Part shown: one piece after another, positions 52,843 through 62,098 of the stretch | How positions within the stretch are numbered: position 1 is the stretch's first letter | How the letters are laid out: every line of letters begins with the position of its first letter | Virus record (IMG/VR): IMGVR_UViG_3300008448_000064 | Coordinates: 1 to 64,000 of that record | Reading direction: 5' to 3' (one strand) | Length of the DNA stretch: 64,000 nucleotides | DNA from: a virus | Notes under the pieces: generated by a model | Database searches by the model: none | Told to the model about the DNA's origin: nothing | What the model saw: only the letters and a program-made list of their open reading frames with translations | Made by a program: the position numbers and the translations under genes

Positions 52843-54312
52843 TTATGTAAACACTTTAACACCGTAATGGCTCTCAAAGTTTCGAGCATCCGAAACATCA
52901 TTAACCATGGGCTTGCCCTTGATATTTAGGCTAGTGTTCAACAATATAGGACAACCCGATGCTGCATACCATTGTTCTAACAACTGTCTTATTCTACTGC
53001 CGTCTGCCGGTACAGTCTGTACACGACTAGTGTTGTCCCTATGCACGATAGCAGGAAATAACTGAGGATGAATACAACGACTGATGAACTGCATATGCCT
53101 ATTGTCACTGCTAGCACCAGGGAGATCAAAGTATTGATCAGCCAACTCCTCCAAAACCATTGGCGCAAAAGGTCTGAATTCTTGTCTACGTTTGATTGCA
53201 TTTACTGTGTCCTTAATATCAGGTCCTCGGGGATCTGCTAGTAAACTACGATTGCCCAGGGCACGAGGACCAAATTCTGCGCGGCCTTGAGCAACTCCGC
53301 ACATCTTATCTTTGAGCAAATGTTCTAAAATTGCTTCAGTTGATTGAGTTGGTTCTATATTGTAACCTAGGCTACAAGTTTCCCAGCCGATGTGTTCTTT
53401 GTTTCTTGCTAGAACTGCACCTATAGCTGAACCTGCATCTCCGGGATTAGGCATAATCCAAACGTTTTTAAAGTATTTGTAAGCAATAGGGTTAGCTAGG
53501 CAATTAAGAGCACAGCCTCCCATTAGCACTAGATTATCACTAGGAACAAAACTTTTTGCTGACTGTAATATCTTTTCAAACTGTGTTTCGTAGATAGCCT
53601 GAGTAGCTGCTGCAATATCAAACGTGTCATTAACAGTAAGATCAGGCGCCCAATCTAAGCAACCGCGGTGTAGATTCTTTTTAAAACTAACTAAAGTTTC
53701 TCCATCTTTTTCAAAGAAATCTTCCAGTATTCTGTTGTACAGTCGTTTAGGATTTCCGTAAGCAGCCATACCCATAAGAATGTATTCTTCTTCGTTAGGT
53801 TTTAAATTGCATCTTTGTGTCATTGCTGAATACCAAAGACCTAGGCTATCCGGATATGTTTGCTTATATACTTGCTTTAGTCCTTTTTCACCGCCATGCC
53901 ACATTGTTAGAGTTTCAAACTCACCAATTGCATCTATGACTACTACCGCAGCTTCTTTGAACGGGCCTGTATAAAAACCTGCGGCTGCATGACTTTCATG
54001 ATGCCATTGAGTATAGATAGGAGCACTAATACCATAATTGTTCAAATATCGTTTGATATTATTGCTTTTATGATTTAGACCTTGTCCAGCAGTAAATTGC
54101 CTTAGAGTTTTTGCCCAAGGCTTTTCATACCATACAACTTCTTTAGGATAGCCGTAATGGCTGGCAGCATACTGAACTAGACTGTCGCAAAGATCTGCAT
54201 CGTTCTTTTTTCCGCTGAATCGCTCACTGTGACTAGCGAACAATAACTTGTTGTCATCAAATACAGCCAATGCTGCATCATGACTATTTGCTGATATTCC
54301 CCAGGTAATCAT
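52843..54312 (-). CDS. NodU/CmcH-type carbamoyltransferase
   Basis: 489 residues in two domains. The N-terminal Kae1/ASKHA-like domain has W-G-I-S-A-N-S-H-D-A-A and H-H-E-S-H-A-A-A-G (104-112), the His motif that binds metal and carbamoyl-adenylate. The C-terminal domain has G-R-A-E-F-G-P-R-A-L-G-N-R-S and R-P-F-A-P-M-V. It would transfer a carbamoyl group to a hydroxyl of a sugar or nucleotide. T4-type cyanophages carry similar genes. Its place between gp41 and primase suggests DNA or envelope modification, undecided. Confidence 0.92.
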   Translation of the reverse strand: MITWGISANSHDAALAVFDDNKLLFASHSERFSGKKNDADLCDSLVQYAASHYGYPKEVVWYEKPWAKTLRQFTAGQGLNHKSNNIKRYLNNYGISAPIYTQWHHESHAAAGFYTGPFKEAAVVVIDAIGEFETLTMWHGGEKGLKQVYKQTYPDSLGLWYSAMTQRCNLKPNEEEYILMGMAAYGNPKRLYNRILEDFFEKDGETLVSFKKNLHRGCLDWAPDLTVNDTFDIAAATQAIYETQFEKILQSAKSFVPSDNLVLMGGCALNCLANPIAYKYFKNVWIMPNPGDAGSAIGAVLARNKEHIGWETCSLGYNIEPTQSTEAILEHLLKDKMCGVAQGRAEFGPRALGNRSLLADPRGPDIKDTVNAIKRRQEFRPFAPMVLEELADQYFDLPGASSDNRHMQFISRCIHPQLFPAIVHRDNTSRVQTVPADGSRIRQLLEQWYAASGCPILLNTSLNIKGKPMVNDVSDARNFESHYGVKVFT

Positions 54313-54431
54313 TTGTAAATAAAAGGATCTCGTTTACGTAGTTCTGCTATACGTTTTTTAAATGCTTGATGTTCTTTGTAAGAACGAATAGGGTGCATAA
54401 CCCATCTTAATAAACTTCTTAATGTATCCAT
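54309..54431 (-). CDS. 40-residue basic protein
   Basis: ATG at 54431 with GAGGATG upstream: M-D-T-L-R-S-L-L-R-W-V-M-H-P-I-R-S-Y-K and an end R-K-R-D-P-F-I-Y-K. It overlaps the primase 3' end by 13 bases and the carbamoyltransferase start by four. I recall near relatives in other aquatic phages. Unknown function. Confidence 0.72.
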   Translation of the reverse strand: MDTLRSLLRWVMHPIRSYKEHQAFKKRIAELRKRDPFIYK

Positions 54432-55399
54432 TTTTTCATCCTCAGTTGTATTTTTAAAGGCATTGATTCTTTTGCCTTTAGCACTGACCATAGCGCATAG
54501 AGTTTTCCATATCGCTTGGTTGCGTCATTTAAGTCTTTAATATCGTCATCCCAATCGGGCATACTAACTGACCAACCCCATTCTAATGCCTGCTCAATCA
54601 TTTTAATTCCAGGTTGATCTTTGTCCGGGATTACAATAACTTCTTTCTGCAATCTACTTATCAAATGTTTTTGTTGAGGTCCAATTTCATTGCTCATAAC
54701 TGCTACACCGTCAACGCATATAGCATCTAGAGGACCTTCTGTTACCAACACAAAGTTTCTATCCCATGTTTGATTGTCTAGATTAAACACATAACCTGGC
54801 TGTTGTTCGCTAATGTATTTGATTGTCTTGCGATTTCTAATCAAACGTGCAGTGTATCCTACTAGTCTCTTTTGATAGTAAAATGGCACAATTAATCTAT
54901 CATTAAATCCAACTTCATCAGTCCAATGCCAATCGTAATCGTCAACTGTATATCCGCGGCCAATAAGATATTCTAATACTGGAATAAGTTCTTCAGGCGG
55001 ATCAACAAGCCATTCTTTAATGGGTTTAGTGCCCATTGGCAATGCTTTGTCAAAGAACACTGGAGTTAATAATTGGTGTTCTGCAGGATTAACTTCGTCT
55101 TTTAATCTAAGTGCTTCAAATGAACATTTAGTAATTAAGTCATCCGGAACACTCATCCAGTTTAATAGTTTTTTAAACTTGACTGTAAGCGGCCTACCAG
55201 GTTGCCAACTGGCTTTGAATCCGCAGTTGAAACAGTGATAGGTAACACCTTCAGTAAACATAACGCCGCCGCGTTGACGTCTGTCTTGTTTGTCGCCATT
55301 ATGATGACAGCAAACGGCATTGAAGCTTATCCAACTGCTAGGAGTAGCTTTTCTTTTAGGAGGTAGATATGCCTGTACTGTTTCTATAATAACACTCAT
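54419..55399 (-). CDS. 61: DNA primase, T4 gp61-like
   Basis: 326 residues. An N-terminal zinc ribbon: C-C-H-H-N (30-34) and Y-H-C-F-N-C-G-F (54-61). The TOPRIM fold has L-V-T-E-G-P-L-D-A-I (218-227, Glu221) and V-I-P-D-K-D-Q-P-G (256-264, Asp259/Asp261). It makes RNA primers on the lagging strand together with gp41. Confidence 0.9.
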   Translation of the reverse strand: MSVIIETVQAYLPPKRKATPSSWISFNAVCCHHNGDKQDRRQRGGVMFTEGVTYHCFNCGFKASWQPGRPLTVKFKKLLNWMSVPDDLITKCSFEALRLKDEVNPAEHQLLTPVFFDKALPMGTKPIKEWLVDPPEELIPVLEYLIGRGYTVDDYDWHWTDEVGFNDRLIVPFYYQKRLVGYTARLIRNRKTIKYISEQQPGYVFNLDNQTWDRNFVLVTEGPLDAICVDGVAVMSNEIGPQQKHLISRLQKEVIVIPDKDQPGIKMIEQALEWGWSVSMPDWDDDIKDLNDATKRYGKLYALWSVLKAKESMPLKIQLRMKKWIH

Positions 55400-55408
55400 A
55401 AAAACATT

Positions 55409-56233
55409 TTACAGTGTTATAGCTACTCTGTCAATCTTTCCGGTGTTATTGCTTATTGGAGTAAAGTAAACTCTAGCCCATGTTAGTTCTCTATTATATC
55501 CATTTATTGGAGTATAAGTTTTAGTTAGATTTGATGTGCTAGTTGTCACACTAAAAGTCTCAATGGTGGTCCAGTTAGTAGCCGAATTGATAACAGGATC
55601 TTTGGTAAACTGTACAACAACTTCTCCTGCTAGCCCAGTAAGACTAAAGTTAAAAGTAACAGAATCGTTGGCTGATTCTGTTATAAAATTTGGTTGATTA
55701 ATTTCTACAGCGTCACTATAGTGTCTAATGATGTATGGAGGTAATCCTATTACTGTAGGATCAGTAACTGCAATAAAGTTTGTTATATATCTAGTTGGTG
55801 TTGGAACATCCATAATAGTGCCAACTAGTTCCATATTACCTTTTGCACCAAAGTGTGCGTCTGCGTATAATATAGTTTTAGTCTCATCTTCGTTTAGTCT
55901 ATAGATACTAAACTGCAAGAACTGAGGAGTTAGTTCTGTTAGGTCTGCTTCGGCAATAGTTGCTGTAGCCAGTCCTGTTGTAGCAGATGGAGTTACTGCA
56001 ACATCAGAAATTAACAAACCGTTAGTGTCAGTAACGATCATATGTAAATCCATTTCACTAATGTCAATACGTTTTTGATCTGAATTTTTAACATCAATAG
56101 TTAGAACGTTATCAACGCCCTGATAAATTTTTACTCGATTTTGATACACAATGTTCCACCTTGTAGAGAATAAAGCCAAATCAGCAACTACATTAATTCG
56201 ATTTGGATATAAATAACTTGAAATTTTTTGCAT
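55409..56233 (-). CDS. virion structural protein with BppU-like N-terminal domain
   Basis: 274 residues. The N-terminus I-Y-Q-G-V-D-N-V-L-T-I-D-V-K-N-S-D-Q-K-R-I-D resembles the BppU/baseplate upper protein fold. The C-terminal half is beta-rich with V-V-Q-F-T-K-D-P and W-T-T-I-E-T-F. Known in marine T4-type phages as a structural protein; its exact location is unknown. It is an isolated virion gene within the replication block. Confidence 0.78.
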   Translation of the reverse strand: MQKISSYLYPNRINVVADLALFSTRWNIVYQNRVKIYQGVDNVLTIDVKNSDQKRIDISEMDLHMIVTDTNGLLISDVAVTPSATTGLATATIAEADLTELTPQFLQFSIYRLNEDETKTILYADAHFGAKGNMELVGTIMDVPTPTRYITNFIAVTDPTVIGLPPYIIRHYSDAVEINQPNFITESANDSVTFNFSLTGLAGEVVVQFTKDPVINSATNWTTIETFSVTTSTSNLTKTYTPINGYNRELTWARVYFTPISNNTGKIDRVAITL

Positions 56234-56261
56234 TTGAATTGGAGCCCTTGTATATATTTAT

Positions 56262-56639
56262 ATGGTAAAACTAAGAGACAACATAGAAGAACAGTTCCCC
56301 TTTATTAGTGTTTTAAACTATGGAGAGGATGAATATGTAGGTATAATAATAAATCAAGACCAGTATGTTACTAGCTTCTATGATTTAGAGTTAATAAAGA
56401 CCCAAGACCAGAAAACTAGTTTATTAGAACTTGGGGAAGTCTGGTGGTGGGAAAGTAACCGCCAAATACCTATTAATATATTCTTACGTAAAGAGGTTGA
56501 ACCCTTTAAATATTGCATCAAAACCTTTAACAGCAAAGATGTGCGTATTATTCTAGGGCCAGTAGTAAACCTAATGAATCTTACTCTCAAACGTATTAAA
56601 CGTAAGAGTGTACAGTTAGTTAGGCGCCCCCCACGCTAA
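56262..56639 (+). CDS. conserved T4-type phage protein, rightward
   Basis: 125 residues: V-K-L-R-D-N-I-E-E-Q-F-P-F-I-S-V-L-N-Y-G, V-G-I-I-I-N-Q-D and L-G-E-V-W-W-W-E-S-N-R, then I-L-G-P-V-V-N-L. I recall this pattern strongly from T4-type cyanophages and marine relatives. Function unknown. It is the only rightward gene in this stretch and converges on the polymerase III-like gene with a 20-base overlap. Confidence 0.8.
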   Translation: MVKLRDNIEEQFPFISVLNYGEDEYVGIIINQDQYVTSFYDLELIKTQDQKTSLLELGEVWWWESNRQIPINIFLRKEVEPFKYCIKTFNSKDVRIILGPVVNLMNLTLKRIKRKSVQLVRRPPR

Positions 56640-57195
56640 TCTGTTCACAAATTAAATTTATCTGTACTACTACTGCCATTGCATAGGCTACTGCATGAGC
56701 CTTCTTAAAGTAGTACTCACCGTCCTCGGGCTTTGTCCATATCTCCGTCATCACCGTAGTCCAATCTTTCCCAATCAGATAACGTTTCGCGGGTCTTATC
56801 ATAGCTAGTACTGCCGCCAACTGTTCTACACTCTGAGGTTTCATTTCTCTGAGAATAGAACCATGTCCGTTGACGTGAAAGAGCAAGCTGTTGAAATTGT
56901 CGTCTAAAAGTAGATCCCATAACGGCTCCTGATTCATAAGATATTGTAAATGTTCTTCATTTCTAATATCTTTATAAATGTTAACATTTAAGAAATCAAT
57001 TTTAAAATAGCCTCTTTTTTCGGCTTCTTTATATTCTATACCAGCAAGGTTATTAATAGGATCGTAAGGAATACTTTGCAAGTAAATTCCTGTATTATGA
57101 GAAATAAACTTGTCTTCTTCAATCCTACTGGCTTTTATGTGCTTAATAATACCAAGCACATGTGTTCTGTCTGGAAAGTCGATATCAATATCCAT
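56620..57195 (-). CDS. DNA polymerase III alpha-like fragment
   Basis: 191 residues. The start D-I-D-I-D-F-P-D-R-T resembles the catalytic palm motif of C-family polymerases (D-I-D-x-D-F). Later K-R-G-Y-F-K-I-D-F-L-N and H-A-V-A-Y-A also match DnaE segments. Most of DnaE is missing (normally over 1000 residues), so it cannot be a full polymerase. Known in other T4-type phages as a DnaE-like gene of unknown role. Coupled to the zinc-finger gene by TAATG. Confidence 0.72.
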   Translation of the reverse strand: MDIDIDFPDRTHVLGIIKHIKASRIEEDKFISHNTGIYLQSIPYDPINNLAGIEYKEAEKRGYFKIDFLNVNIYKDIRNEEHLQYLMNQEPLWDLLLDDNFNSLLFHVNGHGSILREMKPQSVEQLAAVLAMIRPAKRYLIGKDWTTVMTEIWTKPEDGEYYFKKAHAVAYAMAVVVQINLICEQISVGGA

Positions 57196-57902
57196 TATAA
57201 CCCTATTTCTGCAACAATGAATTTTATTAGTGAAATATCTTCTTTATTTTTCTTAAACTTTTTAATCCATACTTCCGGATTGATTGCACTTGCAATAGCA
57301 TTAAGTTGTGTATCATCCATATTGTCTAACAGGATTCTTCCAGACTTACAATTTAATAATAGCCATGGACTAATTTTTCCGTCTTTAATATCAAACATTG
57401 CTCTGCTTGTGCTTACTTTTAAAAAGTATTCACTCCATATAGTTTCAACAGCTTGTTCTTTAGACCATGCAACCATATGTTTAATACTTCTATCTAGTGC
57501 AACATCGGCAGGTTCTGTGTGAATTAATTCTAATGCATATTTTTCATACAGGGCATCTCTGCACCAATGATCTAATTTGACACCACTTCGAATTACCCAG
57601 TCAATATAGTGATCTGGATATAAAGGATTTACATTACTTACATAACTGCCAAACTTAACAAAGGCGTTATAGTAGGGACTTTTAGCAAACTCTGCATACG
57701 TCTTATCACCCTTTGACTGTTGACTCATCTTAAAGAATCGGTTAAAGGCATCATATCCTATACGCACTGCCTTGTCGTCTTTTTGTAAATGTCTACGCTT
57801 TTGTTCGCACACGTGAGTAACTAAGGTACTTTCTTTTGTGTACCCGTGTCCACAATATTGACAGATATACGGCTTAGTTTTATTCACTTTTAATTGTAAC
57901 AT
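57195..57902 (-). CDS. C2H2-like zinc-finger phage protein
   Basis: 235 residues. Y-I-C-Q-Y-C-G-H-G-Y ... T-L-V-T-H-V-C (residues 12-32) forms a C-x2-C-x12-H-x1-C zinc ribbon. The rest is helical and begins R-I-G-Y-D-A-F-N-R-F-F. I recall this as a conserved T4-type aquatic-phage gene. Possibly DNA-binding. Directly downstream of the 57903 gene. Confidence 0.75.
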   Translation of the reverse strand: MLQLKVNKTKPYICQYCGHGYTKESTLVTHVCEQKRRHLQKDDKAVRIGYDAFNRFFKMSQQSKGDKTYAEFAKSPYYNAFVKFGSYVSNVNPLYPDHYIDWVIRSGVKLDHWCRDALYEKYALELIHTEPADVALDRSIKHMVAWSKEQAVETIWSEYFLKVSTSRAMFDIKDGKISPWLLLNCKSGRILLDNMDDTQLNAIASAINPEVWIKKFKKNKEDISLIKFIVAEIGL

Positions 57903-58376
57903 TTAAAATAACTTGTCAATTTCTTTATCAGAATATCCATGTTGTTCGGCTAACGACTTGAGTTCTTTAAGAGTCATTATCTGGCTCAGCATCTCAAGTT
58001 CATCTTGTTTTCTATTAGGATAAACTGCTAACAAAAACTTTAGGCGTTTGGTATCGCCTTTCTTTTGTTTGAAACCTATCCATTGATGAAAGAAGATTTT
58101 CTTACTGTCATGACTACACATACACAGTAGTTGCCATAACAGCTTAGGATGTTTTTGCAGTGTGTTCCAGTGTTTGTTAAAGTACTCGTTCACAGCTAAA
58201 ACAAAGTGTTCTTGAACTTCTCTTTTTTGATTAGCCGCATTACTAACATAGCGATTAAGAATGAACAGTTCACTCTTTAGAGACTTTTGTTGATCAGCAT
58301 CTAACTCATTCCAGAGACTTTTTGCTCCTAGATCAACTGCTGCCAATTTGTCTTTTAATTCAATCTTCTCGCTCAT
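57903..58376 (-). CDS. conserved T4-type phage protein
   Basis: 157 residues: L-A-A-V-D-L-G-A-K-S-L-W-N-E-L, N-K-H-W-N-T-L-Q-K-H-P-K-L-L-W-Q-L-L-C-M and H-Q-W-I-G-F-K. Helical. The same core is in cyanophages as far as I recall. Function unknown; the location in the replication block suggests DNA metabolism. Confidence 0.78.
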   Translation of the reverse strand: MSEKIELKDKLAAVDLGAKSLWNELDADQQKSLKSELFILNRYVSNAANQKREVQEHFVLAVNEYFNKHWNTLQKHPKLLWQLLCMCSHDSKKIFFHQWIGFKQKKGDTKRLKFLLAVYPNRKQDELEMLSQIMTLKELKSLAEQHGYSDKEIDKLF

Positions 58377-58665
58377 CTTCGATCTCTGTTGGTGGTAATA
58401 TACCGTTACTACGTTTGTCTCTATGTGCCTCTACATCTTGAAACAGTCTTTGTTCTTGCACTGTTTCTTCGCCAAAAAACTTACGTGGGTTGCCGCACAT
58501 AACACAGTTAGAGTCGCCGCAAGTAGTTGCATGTACTTTGGCTAATCTGTGTTCTGGACCAGTTGGAAAGCCGTGAGCTTTAGCAATCTTGCTTTGTTTC
58601 TTTACAGCATTTTCGTCTTTGAGCAAACGCTTTGAATGCTTGAATCGATCTTCTTCTGTACTCAT
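58360..58665 (-). CDS. small Cys-motif phage protein
   Basis: 101 residues with A-T-T-C-G-D-S-N-C-V-M-C-G-N-P-R-K, a likely zinc-binding knuckle. Conserved in many phages. Overlaps neighbours by four and 17 bases. Unknown function. Confidence 0.8.
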   Translation of the reverse strand: MSTEEDRFKHSKRLLKDENAVKKQSKIAKAHGFPTGPEHRLAKVHATTCGDSNCVMCGNPRKFFGEETVQEQRLFQDVEAHRDKRSNGILPPTEIEDERED

Positions 58666-58928
58666 TCTGGATTATCCTTTGATAGTCTGTATATCATTAT
58701 AGCACGATCTAATGCCTTTTGTAAAGCAGGATTGGTAGGAGCAGCACGGTGAATTTCACCCCATAGCTTACTGTCCATTAGATGATCATGTAACGGGCGT
58801 CCATCGCTTGTGCGAGGGTCAAACTCCCAGCCAACTGGGTGCCGATCAGTTTTGCCAAACTCTCTAGCATACGTCACACCATCGGCACGTTCGTATATGT
58901 AAGTAGCTCCAGGTTTTAATGATCCCAT
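58662..58928 (-). CDS. conserved small phage protein
   Basis: 88 residues: L-K-P-G-A-T-Y-I-Y-E-R-A-D-G-V-T-Y-A-R-E and L-W-G-E-I-H-R-A-A. A family seen in many phages. Unknown function. ATGA overlap with the next gene. Confidence 0.8.
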   Translation of the reverse strand: MGSLKPGATYIYERADGVTYAREFGKTDRHPVGWEFDPRTSDGRPLHDHLMDSKLWGEIHRAAPTNPALQKALDRAIMIYRLSKDNPE

Positions 58929-59434
58929 TATAATAATTTATCTAATTGAATGACTTCTTGCTGACGTGAAATTTCTTTGACAAAATAACAACACAATGCT
59001 TTAGGTTCAGTTCCTAATGGCACTGCGAGTAATTGTCCGTTTTTCATTTTAGGAAAGTACCATTTGACATCGTTATAAAAATTAACAATTTCAATTTTCT
59101 TAAATTCTAATCTAAAACTGCTTAATGGATTAAAACAAAATGCATCGAATCCTCTATCATTTAAACTGGTCAACGGAAGTATTTCAATATCACAGTTGCT
59201 TTGATTGTCTCCGATGGCAATGCTCCAATCTAACGGCATAGCAATTTCTTGATCTCCTATTTTTAATACCATTGCTGGGCTATTAAAGCTTTCAAGAAAA
59301 ATTAAAGGCTGAAAGAAAAAGTCAGGTTCTTGAGGGTTGCTGTTGTCTAATACAGCGAATCTCATACTGTCATCTACCTCTTCGGGTAAATTATTTAAAT
59401 CAAAGGGTATGTTGTCTAGGGTTAATATTTGCAT
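58928..59434 (-). CDS. conserved phage protein, possibly leaderless
   Basis: 168 residues, beta-rich, with F-D-L-N-N-L-P-E-E-V and P-L-D-W-S-I-A-I-G-D. The ATG lies seven bases after the -10 TATTAT, so transcription should begin next to it. Overlaps the next gene by one base. Head of the 59434 to 56620 operon. Unknown function. Confidence 0.78.
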   Translation of the reverse strand: MQILTLDNIPFDLNNLPEEVDDSMRFAVLDNSNPQEPDFFFQPLIFLESFNSPAMVLKIGDQEIAMPLDWSIAIGDNQSNCDIEILPLTSLNDRGFDAFCFNPLSSFRLEFKKIEIVNFYNDVKWYFPKMKNGQLLAVPLGTEPKALCCYFVKEISRQQEVIQLDKLL

Positions 59435-59441
59435 AGTTGTT

Positions 59442-59470
59442 ATAATACAACACTTTTAAGGAAGTGTCAA
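59442..59470 (-). promoter_or_regulatory. sigma-70-like promoter
   Basis: Minus strand TTGACA, 17 bp, TATTAT, just after the uvsW stop. Confidence 0.75.
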
Positions 59471-59475
59471 CCTTT

Positions 59476-60933
59476 TTACCATTTAATCTTTTCAAGAGTA
59501 AACGGATACTTTGCATCTTTATAGAATTTTTTACGTTCTGTCAAATGTCTTTTTGCATACTTGCAAGTTGATGTGATATCCCATACTTGCACGAAATCTT
59601 TATCGTCTGCCTTTCTTATGCCGCGGCCAATGCTTTGGATAACTCTAACAAACGACTTGCCAGGTTCCAACAGAACCAAGTTAAAGATCCTAGGAATATT
59701 AATACCAACAGCCGCGACACCATAGGTCGCGATAATAATTTTGTTCGTACTTGTTCTAACTTCGTCATATTCTTCCTTGCGGTCTTTTGTCTTAACTTCA
59801 CCAGATATAAAAACACTGTCAGGCAATTCATTAACAAAAAATTTACCTGAGTCAATTCTATTAACAAGAACTAATGTGTTTCCTGTTTGTGAAATAGTTT
59901 TGACTAAGTTACTTAGATATCTCATACGGTCTTCGTCTGTAACTAGATATTTGTTTTCGTCTGCATAGCTTTTAAATTCAGGTATATCTACTAACTGTAA
60001 AACATTAACGTGACAGCTAGCAAGCACTCCTGCTTCTTGTAGTTCATGTGCCTTGACGCTGCCTAGCACTGGTCCTATGCTGGCAAAAATACTTTCAAAT
60101 TCTGCAGGGTCTTTAGGCACAGTGCCAGTTAATCCCCATCGAATACAAGAATTATGTACGTTCTGTGTAAGTAAGTTTTTAAGCACATCAGCCTTGGCCA
60201 TGTGTACTTCATCTACCATTACAGTTCTTACATCTTCTAAGAATTCTGCTAAACTTAAAATATCTTGTTGATGATTTTTACTTTTCTTGTCAAGTATGTT
60301 TAAGCTTTGCCAAGTGCAAATTGTATGAGTTTTGTTAAGATCTTTTCGGTCACCATAATAAACTCCGACATCAAGTCCTACGTTGATAAAGTCTTCTTCT
60401 GTTTGTTCAACAAGACTTTTATTTGGAACAATAGTGATGGTTCTTCCGTAAGGCTCGCATAGTTTTGCCAATGTAGCAGTGGTAATAGTTTTACCAAAAC
60501 CAGTGGCAATTTCTTGAATACATTGCGGATTTTCTAAGAATGTGTTTATTACTGCTACTTGGTCTTCTCGCAGTCTAATTGGTTGACCTGCAAATCTATG
60601 TCCGCTAGGCCAACATTTATCTCCCCAAAAATCAACTTCAATTTTAGGAAATTGAATTTTTACAGGATGCCGATTATCTTCTATTTCTTCAATGTCAACA
60701 TTGCTATTTTCTAGAATTTCCAGTATACGAGGTAACTGACTTAGGTAACCGTTTCCGCCTAATCCAAATAAACTGACAGTGCCGTCCCATCTACCTAATC
60801 TATATGCAGGATGATACTTTGCATAGCCAACTTCATATTTGAACTCGTTAGCTAACTTCCTACGAATTTCTACAGGAAGGCCTTCAATTTTAATGTTTAC
60901 TTCATCTCTAATAATTAACTTACACGATTGCAT
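59476..60933 (-). CDS. uvsW: UvsW-like SF2 helicase
   Basis: 485 residues. Motif I E-I-A-T-G-F-G-K-T (141-149), motif II V-D-E-V-H (240-244), motif III L-T-G-T-V-P, and motif VI Q-S-I-G-R-G-I-R-K. The N-terminal domain F-K-Y-E-V-G-Y and G-R-W-D-G-T-V is typical of UvsW. In T4 it unwinds branched DNA and R-loops and helps shift from origin- to recombination-dependent replication. Overlaps the upstream gene by 14 bases. Confidence 0.92.
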   Translation of the reverse strand: MQSCKLIIRDEVNIKIEGLPVEIRRKLANEFKYEVGYAKYHPAYRLGRWDGTVSLFGLGGNGYLSQLPRILEILENSNVDIEEIEDNRHPVKIQFPKIEVDFWGDKCWPSGHRFAGQPIRLREDQVAVINTFLENPQCIQEIATGFGKTITTATLAKLCEPYGRTITIVPNKSLVEQTEEDFINVGLDVGVYYGDRKDLNKTHTICTWQSLNILDKKSKNHQQDILSLAEFLEDVRTVMVDEVHMAKADVLKNLLTQNVHNSCIRWGLTGTVPKDPAEFESIFASIGPVLGSVKAHELQEAGVLASCHVNVLQLVDIPEFKSYADENKYLVTDEDRMRYLSNLVKTISQTGNTLVLVNRIDSGKFFVNELPDSVFISGEVKTKDRKEEYDEVRTSTNKIIIATYGVAAVGINIPRIFNLVLLEPGKSFVRVIQSIGRGIRKADDKDFVQVWDITSTCKYAKRHLTERKKFYKDAKYPFTLEKIKW

Positions 60934-62089
60934 GGACTTCCTTATCTAAGGGTTGAGTAACTCCGTAGTATACTATCAAATCAACATCAGAGCAATATAC
61001 ATAACTTTTGTTTGATTTAAAACTTGAAGTGAAACTAATTACTGTTTGCGGTTTCCATTGTGATTTTATCATAAATTTTGGTATTTTATTGTTACTAATA
61101 CCTACCACAGTAGTTGTTCCTGTCAAGTCTTTATTGTAAGCTAGTGCATTTATTTCTTGATTGAATTTTTCTGAATCACTTTCTTTATTGTATCTAAAGT
61201 AAATACCAATGTCGTCGCCTAGGTTAAGTTCTTTAACTGCATTTTCAACAAATTTTAGATTTTTTTTATCTTTTAAAGATTGATGACCATCAAAAATTAG
61301 CATCACTGGAAATCTTTTTAAATTTTTAAGAGAAGACATTAGTTCAGTAAATCCAATGTCAGCACCTACAAAAATTTTTCTAGACTCTCTATTTGCAATT
61401 TTGTTTTCTAGGGAATTTTCTTGGATTTTTTGGGTATTTTTGTACTGATACCGAATTTTTCGGTCTTGCAATAATTGCAAGTTTGTTAAGTAATCTTCCC
61501 CTAAACTAGATTTTACTGCATTTTTTGTTTTTTCATTTTTTAAATCAAAAATGTCAAATGGGTCTTTTGTGTTTTTTTGTATTTCTTGAATTTCTTGGAA
61601 AAAATTGGTGATTTTTTCGTCTATTTCGAAATTGTCATTCTTAAAGGCATCGACTACTAACGTTAAATTTTCTTCAGTAAGGTTAATTATATATTTTGAC
61701 CCTGAAGTAACAATGTTACCTTTTAACAAGATGTTAAGTGCTGAAATTTTTTCTCGAAATTTTGTGTTATAACTAAATTCAACCACAAAAGAGTCAGCAG
61801 ATTCGGCTGGGATGTATATTTTTTTGATTTTTTTGATTTCTCTAAAAGACTTCGACCACATTTTTTCTTCTATGACATTTTGCACGTCTGGGATGATGGA
61901 AGTCATTGGTGCTATATTTTCTTTTATGATTTTTATCAAAAGATTTCCTTGATTTTCCGTCAAGAAAACTCCGAAAGTCAGCTGTTTTTCCAAACTTAAC
62001 AAAATACGTTTGTCTTTGTTCGGTATAGCTTGCTGTACTGTCTTAATATTAGCGGCGATAAGGGGTAATAGTGAATCAACTGTAGACAT
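60920..62089 (-). CDS. conserved phage protein next to uvsW
   Basis: 389 residues, Lys/Asn/Ile-rich and unusually AT-rich DNA with many TTTTT runs. No catalytic motif recognised. The centre has a long charged stretch (E-I-Q-E-I-Q-K-N-T-K), and the end is F-T-S-S-F-K-S-N-K-S-Y-V-Y-C-S-D-V-D. The operon position with uvsW, uvsY-like and uvsX suggests a recombination role. Confidence 0.7.
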   Translation of the reverse strand: MSTVDSLLPLIAANIKTVQQAIPNKDKRILLSLEKQLTFGVFLTENQGNLLIKIIKENIAPMTSIIPDVQNVIEEKMWSKSFREIKKIKKIYIPAESADSFVVEFSYNTKFREKISALNILLKGNIVTSGSKYIINLTEENLTLVVDAFKNDNFEIDEKITNFFQEIQEIQKNTKDPFDIFDLKNEKTKNAVKSSLGEDYLTNLQLLQDRKIRYQYKNTQKIQENSLENKIANRESRKIFVGADIGFTELMSSLKNLKRFPVMLIFDGHQSLKDKKNLKFVENAVKELNLGDDIGIYFRYNKESDSEKFNQEINALAYNKDLTGTTTVVGISNNKIPKFMIKSQWKPQTVISFTSSFKSNKSYVYCSDVDLIVYYGVTQPLDKEVHAIV

Positions 62090-62098
62090 TGTGCTATT

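Noticed and set aside
52828-52860. Sigma-70 promoter before the gp41 gene
   Set aside because: A TATAAT is present but no acceptable -35 at 16-18 bp spacing was found.
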